Of a stretch of 64,000 nt of DNA, positions 25,392 through 34,754 are shown piece after piece. Position numbers and translations under genes: made by a program. Source of the stretch: JAUIET01 sp045105115 (lineage in GTDB: Bacteria > Pseudomonadota > Gammaproteobacteria > Pseudomonadales > JAUIET01). The DNA lies in the NCBI GenBank assembly GCA_045105115.1, contig JBGCDE010000054.1, positions 1 to 64,000 of the forward strand. Direction: 5' to 3'. The notes beneath the pieces are model-generated. The model was not told the DNA's origin and did not search any database. It saw nothing but the letters and a program-made list of their open reading frames with translations. Each line of letters opens with the position of its first letter. The stretch's first letter is position 1.

Positions 25392-26216
25392 ATGTTAAGA
25401 AAATGCCTGTTCCCGGTAGCTGGTTATGGAACCCGCTTTCTACCTGCTACGAAGTCTATGCCCAAAGAAATGCTACCCGTGGTTAACAAACCCTTGGTGC
25501 AGTACGGCGTAGAGGAAGCCATTGACGCAGGGCTGACTGAAATTGGTTTTGTTACCGGGCGTGGTAAACGTGCAATTGCGGATCACTTTGATACAAGCTA
25601 CGAGCTCGAGCATCAAATTAGCGGTACAGCTAAAGAAAAGTATCTGACCAGCATACGAAAGGTGCTAGACGTGGGCACATTTTCTTCAACCCGGCAGCGC
25701 GAGATGCGCGGTCTGGGGCATGCGATTCTTACGGGTGAAACGCTAGTGGGCAATGAAGCCTTCGGGGTAATTCTCTCGGACGACTTATGTTTTAACCCGG
25801 ACCATGGTGTGATGGCACAAATGGTTGATTTGTATCGGCAGTTTCGCTGCAGTATTGTCGCTATTGAAGAAGTGCCAGCAAATGAAACCGACAAATACGG
25901 AGTGATTGCAGGCGATATCATTAAGGACGACTTGTATACAGTCACCGATATGGTGGAAAAGCCCTCTCCTGATCAGGCGCCGAGTAATCTTGCGATTATT
26001 GGTCGGTATATTCTTACACCGGATATTTTTGACATTCTTCGCGATATGCCGCCAGGAAAGAACAATGAAGTACAAATTACCGATGCTTTGCTGGTGCAAG
26101 CCAAAAGAGGTTGTGTAATGGCGTATAAGTTCAAGGGCAAACGCTTTGATTGTGGAAGTGTCCCTGGTTTTGTCGATGCCACAAACTATTACTACGAAAA
26201 CGTCTACGAGGAATAA
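25392..26216 (+). CDS. galU: UTP-glucose-1-phosphate uridylyltransferase
   Basis: GalU makes UDP-glucose, the precursor of glucose, galactose and glucuronate units. ATG 25392 gives 274 residues starting MLRKCLFPVAGYGTRFLPAT, with the signature KSMPKEMLPVVNKPLVQYGV. The frame is open upstream into manC, but that part is not GalU-like. MVEKPSPDQAPSNLAIIGRY and the KGKRFDCGS stretch near the end are typical. Confidence 0.95.
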   Translation: MLRKCLFPVAGYGTRFLPATKSMPKEMLPVVNKPLVQYGVEEAIDAGLTEIGFVTGRGKRAIADHFDTSYELEHQISGTAKEKYLTSIRKVLDVGTFSSTRQREMRGLGHAILTGETLVGNEAFGVILSDDLCFNPDHGVMAQMVDLYRQFRCSIVAIEEVPANETDKYGVIAGDIIKDDLYTVTDMVEKPSPDQAPSNLAIIGRYILTPDIFDILRDMPPGKNNEVQITDALLVQAKRGCVMAYKFKGKRFDCGSVPGFVDATNYYYENVYEE

Positions 26217-26223
26217 ACCGGTA

Positions 26224-27573
26224 ATGCAGGAACTTACATGCTTTAAGGCCTACGATGTACGCGGCCAAGTCCCATCCGAATTGAACGAAGATGTTGCATA
26301 CCGTATCGGACGTGCTTATGCCGATGTTGTAAAACCAGGAAAAGTCGTTGTTGGCTATGATATTCGCCTAACAAGTCCGGCGATAAAAGCGGCACTTGCA
26401 AACGGGCTGCTTGACGCCGGTGTAAACGTGGATGATATCGGTCTGTGTGGTACAGAGCAGATATATCACGCAACATTTGCCGGAGGTTATGATGGCGGTA
26501 TTGTGGTCACGGCCAGCCACAATCCTAAAGATTACAATGGCATGAAGTTCGTGCGTGAAGGCTCGAGGCCAATTAGTGGCGACACTGGCTTGTTCGATAT
26601 AAAGGCATTGGCGGAAACACAAGATTTCTCGCCCGTTAATGACAATCGCGGTACGCTGACAGATGTAGATATGCGCGCGAAGTATACCGAGCATCTTTTG
26701 TCGTACATAAACGTAGCACGGTTGAAGCCGTTGCGTGTAGTGGTTAACGCCGGCAATGGCGGCGCTGGGCTGGCGCTTGATCTGCTTGAAAAACATTTGC
26801 CCATAGAATTTATCAAAGTGCATCATGAGCCCGATGGCGAATTCCCCAACGGTGTACCTAATCCTTTGCTGGAAGAAAATCGGCAACCCACTATTGATGC
26901 AATCAAATCGCACAATGCAGACCTGGGTTTAGCCTGGGATGGCGACTTTGATAGATGTTTTTTCTTTGATGAAAATGCCAGATTCATAGAAGGTTATTAC
27001 ATAGTGGGTATGCTCGCTGACGCATTCCTAAGCGATGGCAGTAAGTCAAAGATTGTGCATGACCCTCGGCTGACATGGAACACCATCGAACTTACAGAGC
27101 AAAATGGTGGCCAGGCAGTACAAAGTAAAACTGGGCACGCGTTCATTAAAGAACGTATGCGTGAAGAGGATGCTGCTTATGGTGGCGAAATGAGCGCACA
27201 CCATTATTTTAGGGACTTCGCTTACTGCGACAGCGGAATGATTCCCTGGTTGCTGGTTGTTGAGCAACTGTGCGTGAGCGGAAAGCGCTTAAGCGAAATG
27301 GTGAATGAACGTATGAAGGCCTATCCAGTTAGCGGCGAAATCAATCGAACGATTGCAGATCCCGCCGCATTGCTGGCGATTGTTGAAGAGAAATACGCTT
27401 CTAATGCGTTAACAGTTGAGCACGTAGATGGTCTCAGCGTCGAGTACGCGCAATGGCGTTTTAACCTTAGAATGTCAAATACCGAACCGGTTGTTCGCTT
27501 AAACGTTGAAACCCGTGGCGATCAGCAATTGATGGAAGAAAAGCGCGACGAGTTGCTCGCACTGATGCAGTAA
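26224..27573 (+). CDS. manB: Phosphomannomutase
   Basis: Interconverts mannose-6-phosphate and mannose-1-phosphate, completing GDP-mannose supply with manC. ATG 26224 gives 449 residues beginning MQELTCFKAYDVRGQVPSEL, very like E. coli CpsG/ManB. The phosphoserine loop is VVTASHNPKDYNGMK near residue 96-110, the metal loop DGDFDRC near 240, and the sugar-binding loop GGEMSAHHYF near 322. Seven bases after galU. The frame extends upstream into galU but without family similarity. Confidence 0.95.
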   Translation: MQELTCFKAYDVRGQVPSELNEDVAYRIGRAYADVVKPGKVVVGYDIRLTSPAIKAALANGLLDAGVNVDDIGLCGTEQIYHATFAGGYDGGIVVTASHNPKDYNGMKFVREGSRPISGDTGLFDIKALAETQDFSPVNDNRGTLTDVDMRAKYTEHLLSYINVARLKPLRVVVNAGNGGAGLALDLLEKHLPIEFIKVHHEPDGEFPNGVPNPLLEENRQPTIDAIKSHNADLGLAWDGDFDRCFFFDENARFIEGYYIVGMLADAFLSDGSKSKIVHDPRLTWNTIELTEQNGGQAVQSKTGHAFIKERMREEDAAYGGEMSAHHYFRDFAYCDSGMIPWLLVVEQLCVSGKRLSEMVNERMKAYPVSGEINRTIADPAALLAIVEEKYASNALTVEHVDGLSVEYAQWRFNLRMSNTEPVVRLNVETRGDQQLMEEKRDELLALMQ

Positions 27574-27603
27574 GCCCGGCATTAGTTCAGGCCATGCCAG
27601 GCT
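27573..27603. terminator. Hairpin between convergent manB and epimerase genes
   Basis: A 10-bp stem with one mismatch (27573-27582 with 27594-27603) fills the 38-bp gap between two converging genes. It has no T-run, so termination is only suggested by the position. Confidence 0.35.
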
Positions 27604-27611
27604 GGTGTGGT

Positions 27612-28622
27612 CTAACTGATTTTGTAAAAGTCTTTATACCAATCAACGAAGTTAGCCACGCCTGTTTCGATAGACGTGGTAGGCCGATAGTCAACATCTT
27701 GGACTAAGGCGTCCACGTCGGCATAGGTATCTGGAACATCACCAGGCTGCAATGGCAGAAGATTCTTCTCAGCTTTTTTACCCAGACAGTCTTCAAGAAC
27801 TTCAATATATCTCAGCAGTTCCACAGGATTGTTAGAGCCGATATTGTACAAACGGTAAGGACCTTTCGATGTGGCGGGGTCCGGAGTATCGCCACTCCAT
27901 TGCGGGTTTATGGCCGCTACGTTATCCAGCGTTCGAGTAACACCTTCTACTATGTCATCTATATAGGTGAAATCTCTACGATGGTTCCCATAGTTAAACA
28001 CATCAATCGGCTCACCTTCCAAAATCTTCTTGGTGAAGATGAACAGCGCCATGTCAGGTCTGCCCCACGGACCATAGACCGTGAAGAATCTCAGGCCGGT
28101 AGTGGGTAGTTGAAACAAATGACTGTAAGTATGCGCCATTAACTCGTTGGCCTTCTTGCTCGCCGCGTACAAGCTCACGGGATGATCAACATTGTTATGC
28201 ACGGAGAACGGCATCGCGGTGTTTGCGCCATACACTGAACTGCTTGATGCATAAACCAGGTTCTCAACCTTATTGTGGCGACAGCCTTCTAGTATATTGA
28301 TGAAGCCTTGTATGTTTGCGTCAATGTAGGCGTGCGGGTTAATCAGTGAATAACGAACGCCCGCTTGCGCAGCAAGATTCACGACTCGTTGTGGTTGATG
28401 CTGTTCGAAGATGGCAGCCATACCTTCTTTGTCTTCGATACTAAGACGTACGTCAGTAAAATTGTCAAAGGCTTGGCAGCGCGCAAGACGGGCTTCTTTG
28501 AGATTAACATCATAGTAGTCGTTGAGATTATCAACGCCAATAACCTCGTCGCCTCGCTCAAGGAGTTTGATCGCGAGCGTTGAACCAATAAAACCAGCGG
28601 TTCCAGTAACGAGAATCTTCAT
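27612..28622 (-). CDS. UDP-glucuronate 4-epimerase-type NAD-dependent epimerase
   Basis: A 336-residue extended short-chain dehydrogenase. The NAD loop TGTAGFIG is at 6-13 and the active site YxxxK is Tyr152/Lys156 (SLYAASKKANELMAHTYSHL). The long family signature DNLNDYYDVNLKEARLAR and TVYGPWGRPDMALFIFTKKI point to the UDP-glucuronate epimerase group (LspL/Cap1J-like) that turns UDP-GlcA into UDP-GalA. Because the neighbour is a UDP-HexNAc dehydrogenase, an N-acetylhexosaminuronate substrate is possible, as for TviC. It lies 46 bp downstream of that dehydrogenase on the same strand. Confidence 0.9.
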   Translation of the reverse strand: MKILVTGTAGFIGSTLAIKLLERGDEVIGVDNLNDYYDVNLKEARLARCQAFDNFTDVRLSIEDKEGMAAIFEQHQPQRVVNLAAQAGVRYSLINPHAYIDANIQGFINILEGCRHNKVENLVYASSSSVYGANTAMPFSVHNNVDHPVSLYAASKKANELMAHTYSHLFQLPTTGLRFFTVYGPWGRPDMALFIFTKKILEGEPIDVFNYGNHRRDFTYIDDIVEGVTRTLDNVAAINPQWSGDTPDPATSKGPYRLYNIGSNNPVELLRYIEVLEDCLGKKAEKNLLPLQPGDVPDTYADVDALVQDVDYRPTTSIETGVANFVDWYKDFYKIS

Positions 28623-28668
28623 CTAATGTCCTTGGTTAAGAAATACTATCGGGAATTCTGAGAACTGC

Positions 28669-29940
28669 TTACAAACGGCCGTCAACGCCATCTTTGGGCA
28701 ACAAATATTTGACGTCATACAAGACATGTTCACCAAATCCAAATTTTCGAATGCCCTCAACACCAAGCTCTTCAAACTCTTTATGTCGCACGCAAAGAAT
28801 AATAGCGTTGTAGTGATTTTCTCTAGGATTATCAACCATGCTGATGCCATAGCTTCGCTCAGCTTCCTCTCGGTCAACCCAAGGGTCGTAAACGTCTACA
28901 TGAGAGTTGTAGCTACCCAGAGCCGAAATGATATCTACAACTCTGGTGTTCCTTACGTCTGGGCAATTTTCTTTAAACGCGAGGCCTAGAATCAACACTC
29001 TTGAGTCAACCACATGAATTCGCTTCTTTGTCATCAGTTTAATAACACTGTCGGCAACGTGTTCGCCCATACCATCGTTAATGCGGCGTCCTGAAAGAAT
29101 TACTTCAGGGTGATAACCAATTTCCTGAGCCTTGTGGGTTAAGTAATAGGGGTCAACGCCAATACAATGTCCACCGACAAGTCCGGGTCTGAAGGGCAGG
29201 AAATTCCATTTACTACCAGCTGCCTCGAGCACTTCGAGGGTGTCAATTCCCAAGCGACCAAAGATCAAAGACAGTTCATTGATCAATGCGATGTTCACGT
29301 CGCGTTGGGTGTTCTCAATCACTTTCGCAGCTTCGGCAACTCGAATGCTGCTCGCTCTATGGGTACCTACTGTGATCACCTTGCGATACAGCTGATCAAT
29401 TCGCTCTGCGATTTCAGGAGTCGAGCCAGAGGTTACCTTTACAATATTGTTTACACGGTGCTCTTTGTCGCCCGGGTTGATTCTCTCTGGAGAGTAACCG
29501 GCATAAAAATCGATGTTGTACTCCAGCCCAGAGACGCGCTCTATGATTGGCAGGCATGCTTCCTCTGTACACCCCGGGTATACAGTGGACTCGTATATGA
29601 CAATATCACCTTTGTTGATCACTCCGCCGATCATCTCGCTGGCTGATTCCAATGGTCGAAGGTTGGGGCGATGGTGCTTATCAATGGGCGTTGGAACGGT
29701 CACGATATAAATATTGCAGTCGCGCAGCTCCTCAGCATCTTCTGAAAACTGCAGCAACCTTGTATCTGCCAACTCTTCAGGCTCAATTTCCAGCGTACTG
29801 TCTACGCCGTCTTGCAATTCAGAAATTCTGGCGCTGTTTATGTCGTAACCAACAGTCGGCATCAGCCGACCAAATTCCACCGCTAATGGCAGGCCAACGT
29901 ATCCCAGTCCTATGATTGCTAATTTGTCGGGAGTGCTCAA
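28669..29940 (-). CDS. UDP-N-acetylhexosamine 6-dehydrogenase (TviB/WbpO-like)
   Basis: Oxidises C6 of a UDP-HexNAc to the uronic acid with two NAD+. The 423-residue product has the Rossmann motif IIGLGYVGLPLAVEFGR (residues 9-25), the ESTVYPGCTEE loop, and the catalytic Cys259 in GGHCIGVDPYYLTHKA. Overall features resemble TviB (Vi antigen) more than plain UDP-glucose dehydrogenases, but the exact sugar is not provable here. It begins a two-gene minus-strand operon with the epimerase and is divergent from the phosphoglycosyl transferase gene. Confidence 0.9.
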   Translation of the reverse strand: MSTPDKLAIIGLGYVGLPLAVEFGRLMPTVGYDINSARISELQDGVDSTLEIEPEELADTRLLQFSEDAEELRDCNIYIVTVPTPIDKHHRPNLRPLESASEMIGGVINKGDIVIYESTVYPGCTEEACLPIIERVSGLEYNIDFYAGYSPERINPGDKEHRVNNIVKVTSGSTPEIAERIDQLYRKVITVGTHRASSIRVAEAAKVIENTQRDVNIALINELSLIFGRLGIDTLEVLEAAGSKWNFLPFRPGLVGGHCIGVDPYYLTHKAQEIGYHPEVILSGRRINDGMGEHVADSVIKLMTKKRIHVVDSRVLILGLAFKENCPDVRNTRVVDIISALGSYNSHVDVYDPWVDREEAERSYGISMVDNPRENHYNAIILCVRHKEFEELGVEGIRKFGFGEHVLYDVKYLLPKDGVDGRL

Positions 29941-29987
29941 AGTAGTATCCTTAGATTACCGTGCGTATATGAGGTGCATATCACCTT

Positions 29988-30000
29988 AGTATAGACAAGC
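29988..30000 (-). promoter_or_regulatory. Promoter-like box upstream of the dehydrogenase gene
   Basis: On the minus strand the sequence GCTTGTCTATACT contains a good -10 hexamer TATACT, 48 bp before the ATG. The -35 (CCGTCA at 17-base spacing) is poor. The same 13 bases occur at 31705-31717 before the export lipoprotein gene. Confidence 0.5.
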
Positions 30001-30180
30001 TGGGCGAAAATGACGGTACATAGAAGTGCAAAGAATACCTCTGACGAGTTGAGTACTTTTTAAGTCATTTAACAATTCTACTGCCAGACGAGTGTTATTC
30101 TCTGGTTTCACACCTATAATCTATGAAGTCTGAAACAGGCTACATCAGCACTTATCAGGACATGGAGCTACTTGGCCTGA

Positions 30181-31602
30181 ATGGCATACATAAGATTATT
30201 CAATCATTCCTTTCGCTTGCCGCCGGTTCTGGTTTTGCTGAGCGAATGGCTGCTGCTCGTTATTTCAGCATACGTCGGAATTTGGTTACGCTTTGGCGGC
30301 ATTGAAAATCTAGATGGTGAGTTGACAGGAAATATCGCCTTTAAAGTCTTCACATTCGCATTTGTGCTGTCGCTTTGCACGCATGCTATGCGAGTTTACG
30401 AATCTGGATTGAGCGAGGGGCACACCGGAATACTGCTGCGTACCTTGGTGAGTTATTCCTTGCTTGGTTGCTCTGCTCTCACGATCATCTACTACATGAT
30501 GCCTTCGCTTTATTTGGGTCGCGGCGTATTGGCCATATCGGTTGCGGTTGCCATGGTGCTTGTATCAATTTTCAGGTTCTTTTATTTTCTTGGTATGGGT
30601 GATGCAAGATTCAAGCGGAATGTATTGGTTCTGGGTGCTGGTGAACGCGCGCAGCGAATAGAACGCAGAGTGTTTCAGCCAGATTTTCAGGGCAATATAT
30701 CTATCGTTGGCTTTGTTCCGGTGAACACCAGTGAGCCGAGGATCAAGAGTGAACATTTGCTGGTTGATAAGCGATCACTATCGAAGCTCACTCTGGATTA
30801 TGAGATTGACGAAATAGTTGTGGCTTTGGACGGCAGGCGACAAGGCGACGCAGGCTATTTCCCAGAGGCCGAGCTTCTGGAATGCAAGATGAGCGGCATC
30901 AGTGTTCTCGAGGCCATGGCATTTTATGAAAGAGAATTACAGTACGTGGAATTGAGCGAGTTGCGCGCAAGCTGGATGATTTACTCTGATGGTTTTAACT
31001 TCAATATCTTGCGAGACCTCCTGAAGCGTTTATTCGACATTGTTGTGTCGCTGGTTTTATTGGTTGTAATTTGGCCGGTCATTGTCATCGCCGCCATAGC
31101 AATCAAAGTGGAAGAAGGTCCGAAAGCGCCAATCTTATTCCGGCAAACTCGTGTGGGCGAGCGAGGCCGACAATTCGAACTGCTGAAAATGCGAAGCATG
31201 GTGACAAATGCTGAGAAAGATGGCGAGGCAAAATGGGCCGAACGTAACGACGTCAGAGTGACCAAAGTCGGCGCTATTATTCGAGATATCCGTGTTGATG
31301 AGTTACCGCAAATTTACAATGTTCTTCGTGGTGAAATGAGCTTTATAGGTCCACGCCCTGAGCGTCCTGAATTTGTGGAATCATTCGTCGAGCAAATTCC
31401 ATTCTATGAGTGCCGGCATTACTGCAAGCCAGGCCTGATGGGCTGGGCGCAGTTATGCTATCCATACGGTGCATCCATTGAAGATGCCGCGCAGAAGCTG
31501 CGTTATGATCTTTTCTATGTAAAAAATCATAGTTTGATGTTAGACCTGCGAATATTGGTGCAGACAATTGAAGTGGTTTTGATAGGGAAGGGTGTGCGTT
31601 AA
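30181..31602 (+). CDS. Polyprenyl glycosylphosphotransferase (XrtA-type EPS, EpsB-like)
   Basis: Transfers the first sugar-1-phosphate to undecaprenyl phosphate in the inner membrane, starting the lipid-linked repeat unit. The 473-residue product has about five N-terminal hydrophobic segments, a Rossmann-like central domain (NVLVLGAGERAQRIERRV near 137) and a C-terminal sugar transferase domain with the re-entrant membrane helix near 275-310. Family motifs are LFRQTRVGERGRQFELLKMR, DELPQIYNVLRGEMSFIGPR and PGLMGWAQ. It corresponds to the TIGR03013 type of exosortase-linked loci as recalled. A TATAAT box lies at about 30115 but with a weak -35. Confidence 0.92.
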   Translation: MAYIRLFNHSFRLPPVLVLLSEWLLLVISAYVGIWLRFGGIENLDGELTGNIAFKVFTFAFVLSLCTHAMRVYESGLSEGHTGILLRTLVSYSLLGCSALTIIYYMMPSLYLGRGVLAISVAVAMVLVSIFRFFYFLGMGDARFKRNVLVLGAGERAQRIERRVFQPDFQGNISIVGFVPVNTSEPRIKSEHLLVDKRSLSKLTLDYEIDEIVVALDGRRQGDAGYFPEAELLECKMSGISVLEAMAFYERELQYVELSELRASWMIYSDGFNFNILRDLLKRLFDIVVSLVLLVVIWPVIVIAAIAIKVEEGPKAPILFRQTRVGERGRQFELLKMRSMVTNAEKDGEAKWAERNDVRVTKVGAIIRDIRVDELPQIYNVLRGEMSFIGPRPERPEFVESFVEQIPFYECRHYCKPGLMGWAQLCYPYGASIEDAAQKLRYDLFYVKNHSLMLDLRILVQTIEVVLIGKGVR

Positions 31603-31704
31603 TTGTACAAATCAGGGCGCATCTAACTAATCGAATTGAAACAAGAGTTTTTTCGTAGCTCGTACATTGTTTTCCACGTCCAATAATACAAGCAATCTCA
31701 ATTC

Positions 31705-31717
31705 GCTTGTCTATACT
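31705..31717 (+). promoter_or_regulatory. Promoter-like box upstream of the export lipoprotein gene
   Basis: GCTTGTCTATACT, with -10 TATACT at 31712-31717, lies 30 bases before the ATG at 31748. At 17-base spacing the -35 reads CAAGCA. The 13 bases are identical to those upstream of the divergent dehydrogenase gene (29988-30000, minus strand). Confidence 0.5.
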
Positions 31718-31747
31718 GAAAAAAGTGAACAACTTTGAGATCGTTGT

Positions 31748-32359
31748 ATGAACACGCGCGTACTATTTATTATTTTTTCTTTTGCTCTTATCTCTTGTGG
31801 TGGGCAGTCAAAAGTCGTCGATGTACCTATTGAGGGTTTTAATTATTCTGAAGAGGAATATTTGATTGGCGTAGGCGACCAGCTTGACCTGCGAGTCTGG
31901 AGAAACCCTGATTTGTCGGCTGAAGTGCCAGTGCGTCCAGATGGTCGAATTTCTGCACCCTTGGTTGGCGATGTTGAGGCTGCAGGGTTAACACCTGAAA
32001 CCTTGGCGTCACTGGTTGGTGAGAAGCTGGGACAATACATCAGAAACCCTCAGGTGACTGTGGTTGTGACGAATCCAAGCAGCTCTGATTACCAACAGCG
32101 AGTTCGCATCACCGGTGCAATAGAAGACCCGGTGTCCTTGGCGTTTCGAGATGGTATGACTGTGTTAGATCTTGTTTTAGAAGCAGGTGGTCCTACTAAA
32201 TTTGCTTTACCAAACAAAACCAAGTTGTACAGAAAAGTGAATGGCGAAACAAAAGTGTACCCAGTGTATCTGGACGACATTTTGAAGAAAGGCCGAGTAT
32301 CAACCAATTATCCACTCAGTCCTTCAGATATTCTCACTGTGCCTGAGCGCGCACTGTAA
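31748..32359 (+). CDS. Polysaccharide export outer membrane lipoprotein (Wza-like)
   Basis: Forms or assists the outer-membrane export channel. The 203-residue product begins with a signal peptide ending in the lipobox LISC (Cys at 17). Next come the Poly_export domain (YLIGVGDQLDLRVWRNPDLS, VRPDGRISAPLVGDVEA) and one SLBB domain (VRITGAIEDPVSLAFRDGMT). This short one-SLBB form is typical of XrtA/PEP-CTERM loci (TIGR03027 as recalled). It starts a probable operon with the chain-length, kinase-like and outer-membrane genes. Confidence 0.92.
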   Translation: MNTRVLFIIFSFALISCGGQSKVVDVPIEGFNYSEEEYLIGVGDQLDLRVWRNPDLSAEVPVRPDGRISAPLVGDVEAAGLTPETLASLVGEKLGQYIRNPQVTVVVTNPSSSDYQQRVRITGAIEDPVSLAFRDGMTVLDLVLEAGGPTKFALPNKTKLYRKVNGETKVYPVYLDDILKKGRVSTNYPLSPSDILTVPERAL

Positions 32360-32404
32360 TTCGTATCGTGACTGATTCGCGCTTGGCTAAACGATTGACT
32401 CCTT

Positions 32405-33919
32405 ATGCATTCTAATATTATCGAAGATCGTGTTAAAGCGGTTGTAAGAGAACTCCATCTAAGAAAGACGGTTATCTGCATCTGTTTTACCATTATTAGT
32501 CTGCTGACTTTGGCAGTCGGTATTTTCATTCCAAAGCAGTACGAAACATCAACGGTGCTTTACGCGGATTTCAAGAACGTTATCAAGCCACTGCTTGATA
32601 ACCAAACGTCTGTAACAACGATCAATCAGGCACAGGTTGCGAAGAAAGCGATTAATACCCGCCGAGTGATGATAGAGGTTGCAAAATCAGCCGGTATTAT
32701 CACCGACGACCAATCACAGTTTGCCCAAGCGCGCATTCTGGCTGTATTGCGTGAAGAGATCCAGATCGAAAGTAAAGGATCTAGCTATCTGGAAATTTCT
32801 TTTAAGCATTTCAATCCCGATACATCATTCAAGGTCGTTGACGAATTGGTTACAGTTTTTATGCGCGAAAGCGTTATGGCCAAAAGACGTGAAAGTACCG
32901 AGGCCTTTAATTTCATCGAAGGGCAAGTTAAAGAATACAAAAAACAGTTGAAGGCTGCTGAAGATCGCCTTAAAGAGTTTCAAGTTGGCAATAAAGACGG
33001 TACGCAAGGCATGGTGGAGAACAGAGTCTCCAAGCTGCGTGGCGATGTTGAGAAGTTAAAGCTGGATATTGATGACGCTCATACGCGAAAGCGATCCATT
33101 GCGCGCCAACTTGCTGTTGAAGGTAAATTCGTTGCTCGCAGACACGTATCTGAAGAAGTAAGAGAGCGCCTGGCAGACGCCAAGCGTCGCTTGGATTCAC
33201 TGTTGATTACCTTCACAGAAACACATCCTGATGTTGTGAGCTTGAGAAAGCAAGTAGAGGAAATGGAAAGCTCTTTGCAGGAAAATGAAGTTCAAGGTTT
33301 GTCTACTTTGAGTGCGCCACGCGGCAAGCAAGGAGTGGTAAACCCCTTATACGAAGAGCTGCGCAAACAATTAGCAGAAGCTGAGGTTGACCTTAAGGCA
33401 GCAACTCGTCGGAAGAATGCTACAGAGAATCTGCTAGAAGAAGAATACAATCGTCTTGAACGAATTATTGGTCGCGGTACCGATCTGCAAGAATATACAC
33501 GCGATTATGACGTTACCAAAAAGATTTACGAAGACCTTTTGAATCGTAAAGAAAAAGCGCGCATGTCAATGACGTTGGACGCTGCTGGTCAGGGTGTTTC
33601 GTACAAGATTCAGGCTCCACCTGAATACCCTCTGTTGCCATCAGGTCTGAGAATGATCCATTTTTTGTTTATTGGTCCAATTCTGGGATTGATCATACCT
33701 CTAGGGCTGCTGTACTTGTTTATTGAACTTGATCCGCGGGTGCGGATGGCAAGCTCAATCGAAGACAAGCTGAAGCTGCCTTTGTTGGCTGTTATACCGC
33801 ACGCGACTATGCCAATAAAGCAACGGCTTATTCGCCCTGATGTGATTCCGCTGATTGGCATGATGTTGTTTGTCATTGCTGTGTACGTGGTTGTAGCCGT
33901 TTATTATTTAGTTGACTAG
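32405..33919 (+). CDS. Polysaccharide chain-length determinant (Wzz type, XrtA group)
   Basis: An inner-membrane co-polymerase that sets polymer length. The 504-residue product has a transmembrane helix near 24-43 (ICICFTIISLLTLAVGIFIP), a large periplasmic part with long coiled coils (about 165-370) and two C-terminal hydrophobic segments near 418-440 and 478-500. The length and the second C-terminal helix fit the TIGR03007 type. No kinase domain is fused; a separate kinase-like gene follows after 15 bases. Confidence 0.9.
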   Translation: MHSNIIEDRVKAVVRELHLRKTVICICFTIISLLTLAVGIFIPKQYETSTVLYADFKNVIKPLLDNQTSVTTINQAQVAKKAINTRRVMIEVAKSAGIITDDQSQFAQARILAVLREEIQIESKGSSYLEISFKHFNPDTSFKVVDELVTVFMRESVMAKRRESTEAFNFIEGQVKEYKKQLKAAEDRLKEFQVGNKDGTQGMVENRVSKLRGDVEKLKLDIDDAHTRKRSIARQLAVEGKFVARRHVSEEVRERLADAKRRLDSLLITFTETHPDVVSLRKQVEEMESSLQENEVQGLSTLSAPRGKQGVVNPLYEELRKQLAEAEVDLKAATRRKNATENLLEEEYNRLERIIGRGTDLQEYTRDYDVTKKIYEDLLNRKEKARMSMTLDAAGQGVSYKIQAPPEYPLLPSGLRMIHFLFIGPILGLIIPLGLLYLFIELDPRVRMASSIEDKLKLPLLAVIPHATMPIKQRLIRPDVIPLIGMMLFVIAVYVVVAVYYLVD

Positions 33920-33934
33920 TTAATCAGATACATC

Positions 33935-34687
33935 GTGATGGAATCAAAGAAAACCTCAAACGAATCGAACCTGGTAGCACTTGATCGCGCCAATGTTCCT
34001 CCGTCTTCTCATCAGTCGATTGACAAGATGGCCGAGATCAAAAGTCTCGATCAGGACGAGCTGCGTCGTCACAAAATCATTTATGCGGGCACCACAGACC
34101 GACCTTTACTGGATGCATTTCGAAGTCTGCGAACTCGATTGGTTCAGCAAAGTGGCAATAAGAATTTTGTTGTTTTGATTTCTTCTGCGGCACGTGGTGG
34201 CGGTGGAAGCCTGGTAAGTCTGAACCTGGCGGCCGCTTTTGCTCTGGACTCAACGAAAACATCAGTGATAGTTGATTGTAATATTCTAGAGCCCAGGCTT
34301 GACTCCATGCTGAGTATTCCGCCTGACTACGGTCTTACCGACTACTTGCTGAATCCCGGCATCGCGATGGATGACATTATTTATTCGTCGGGTATTCCGC
34401 GCCTACGAATGATTCCAGCGGGTACACGATCTGAGTTGGGGGCGGAACTGTTTTCTTCGAGTCGAATGGCTAACCTGATTTCTGGCTTACGGGAACGGTA
34501 TGAAGATCGCTATATCATTCTGGATGCACCCTCGATCGAAGCAAATGCCGAGGTGAGAATATTGTCTGAGCATTGTGACCAGGCTTTGATGGTTGTTCCT
34601 TATGGGAAGGTAACCCAGTCCCAAATTCTTGGCGGCGTAGAGGTTCTTGGTGCAGACAAATTTGCCGGCGCGATATTCAACGACTAG
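33935..34687 (+). CDS. BY-kinase-like protein with degenerate Walker A (XrtA-associated)
   Basis: The 250-residue product aligns with the tyrosine autokinases of XrtA loci (TIGR03018 type): FRSLRTRLVQQ before the nucleotide region, Walker A' VIVDCN with Asp114 and Walker B IILDAPS near 190. The Walker A itself reads SAARGGGGSL (residues 84-93) where the family has SAxPGEGKS, so the essential lysine is glycine (Gly91). The usual C-terminal tyrosine cluster is also missing: the protein ends GADKFAGAIFND. The gene is intact, so it may be a pseudokinase partner of the chain-length protein. Regulation of polymerisation by phosphorylation seems unlikely through this protein alone. Confidence 0.85.
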   Translation: MMESKKTSNESNLVALDRANVPPSSHQSIDKMAEIKSLDQDELRRHKIIYAGTTDRPLLDAFRSLRTRLVQQSGNKNFVVLISSAARGGGGSLVSLNLAAAFALDSTKTSVIVDCNILEPRLDSMLSIPPDYGLTDYLLNPGIAMDDIIYSSGIPRLRMIPAGTRSELGAELFSSSRMANLISGLRERYEDRYIILDAPSIEANAEVRILSEHCDQALMVVPYGKVTQSQILGGVEVLGADKFAGAIFND

Positions 34688-34754
34688 TCGGCTTTGGCTT
34701 AGACGCGCGTGAATGACGCTTACGCAGGCAGCTGAAGTATATGAGGTATTGACC

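Noticed and set aside
30123..30305. A 60-codon frame ahead of the phosphoglycosyl transferase gene
   Set aside because: It runs out of frame into the transferase N-terminus, whose membrane segments are clearly coded in the other frame.
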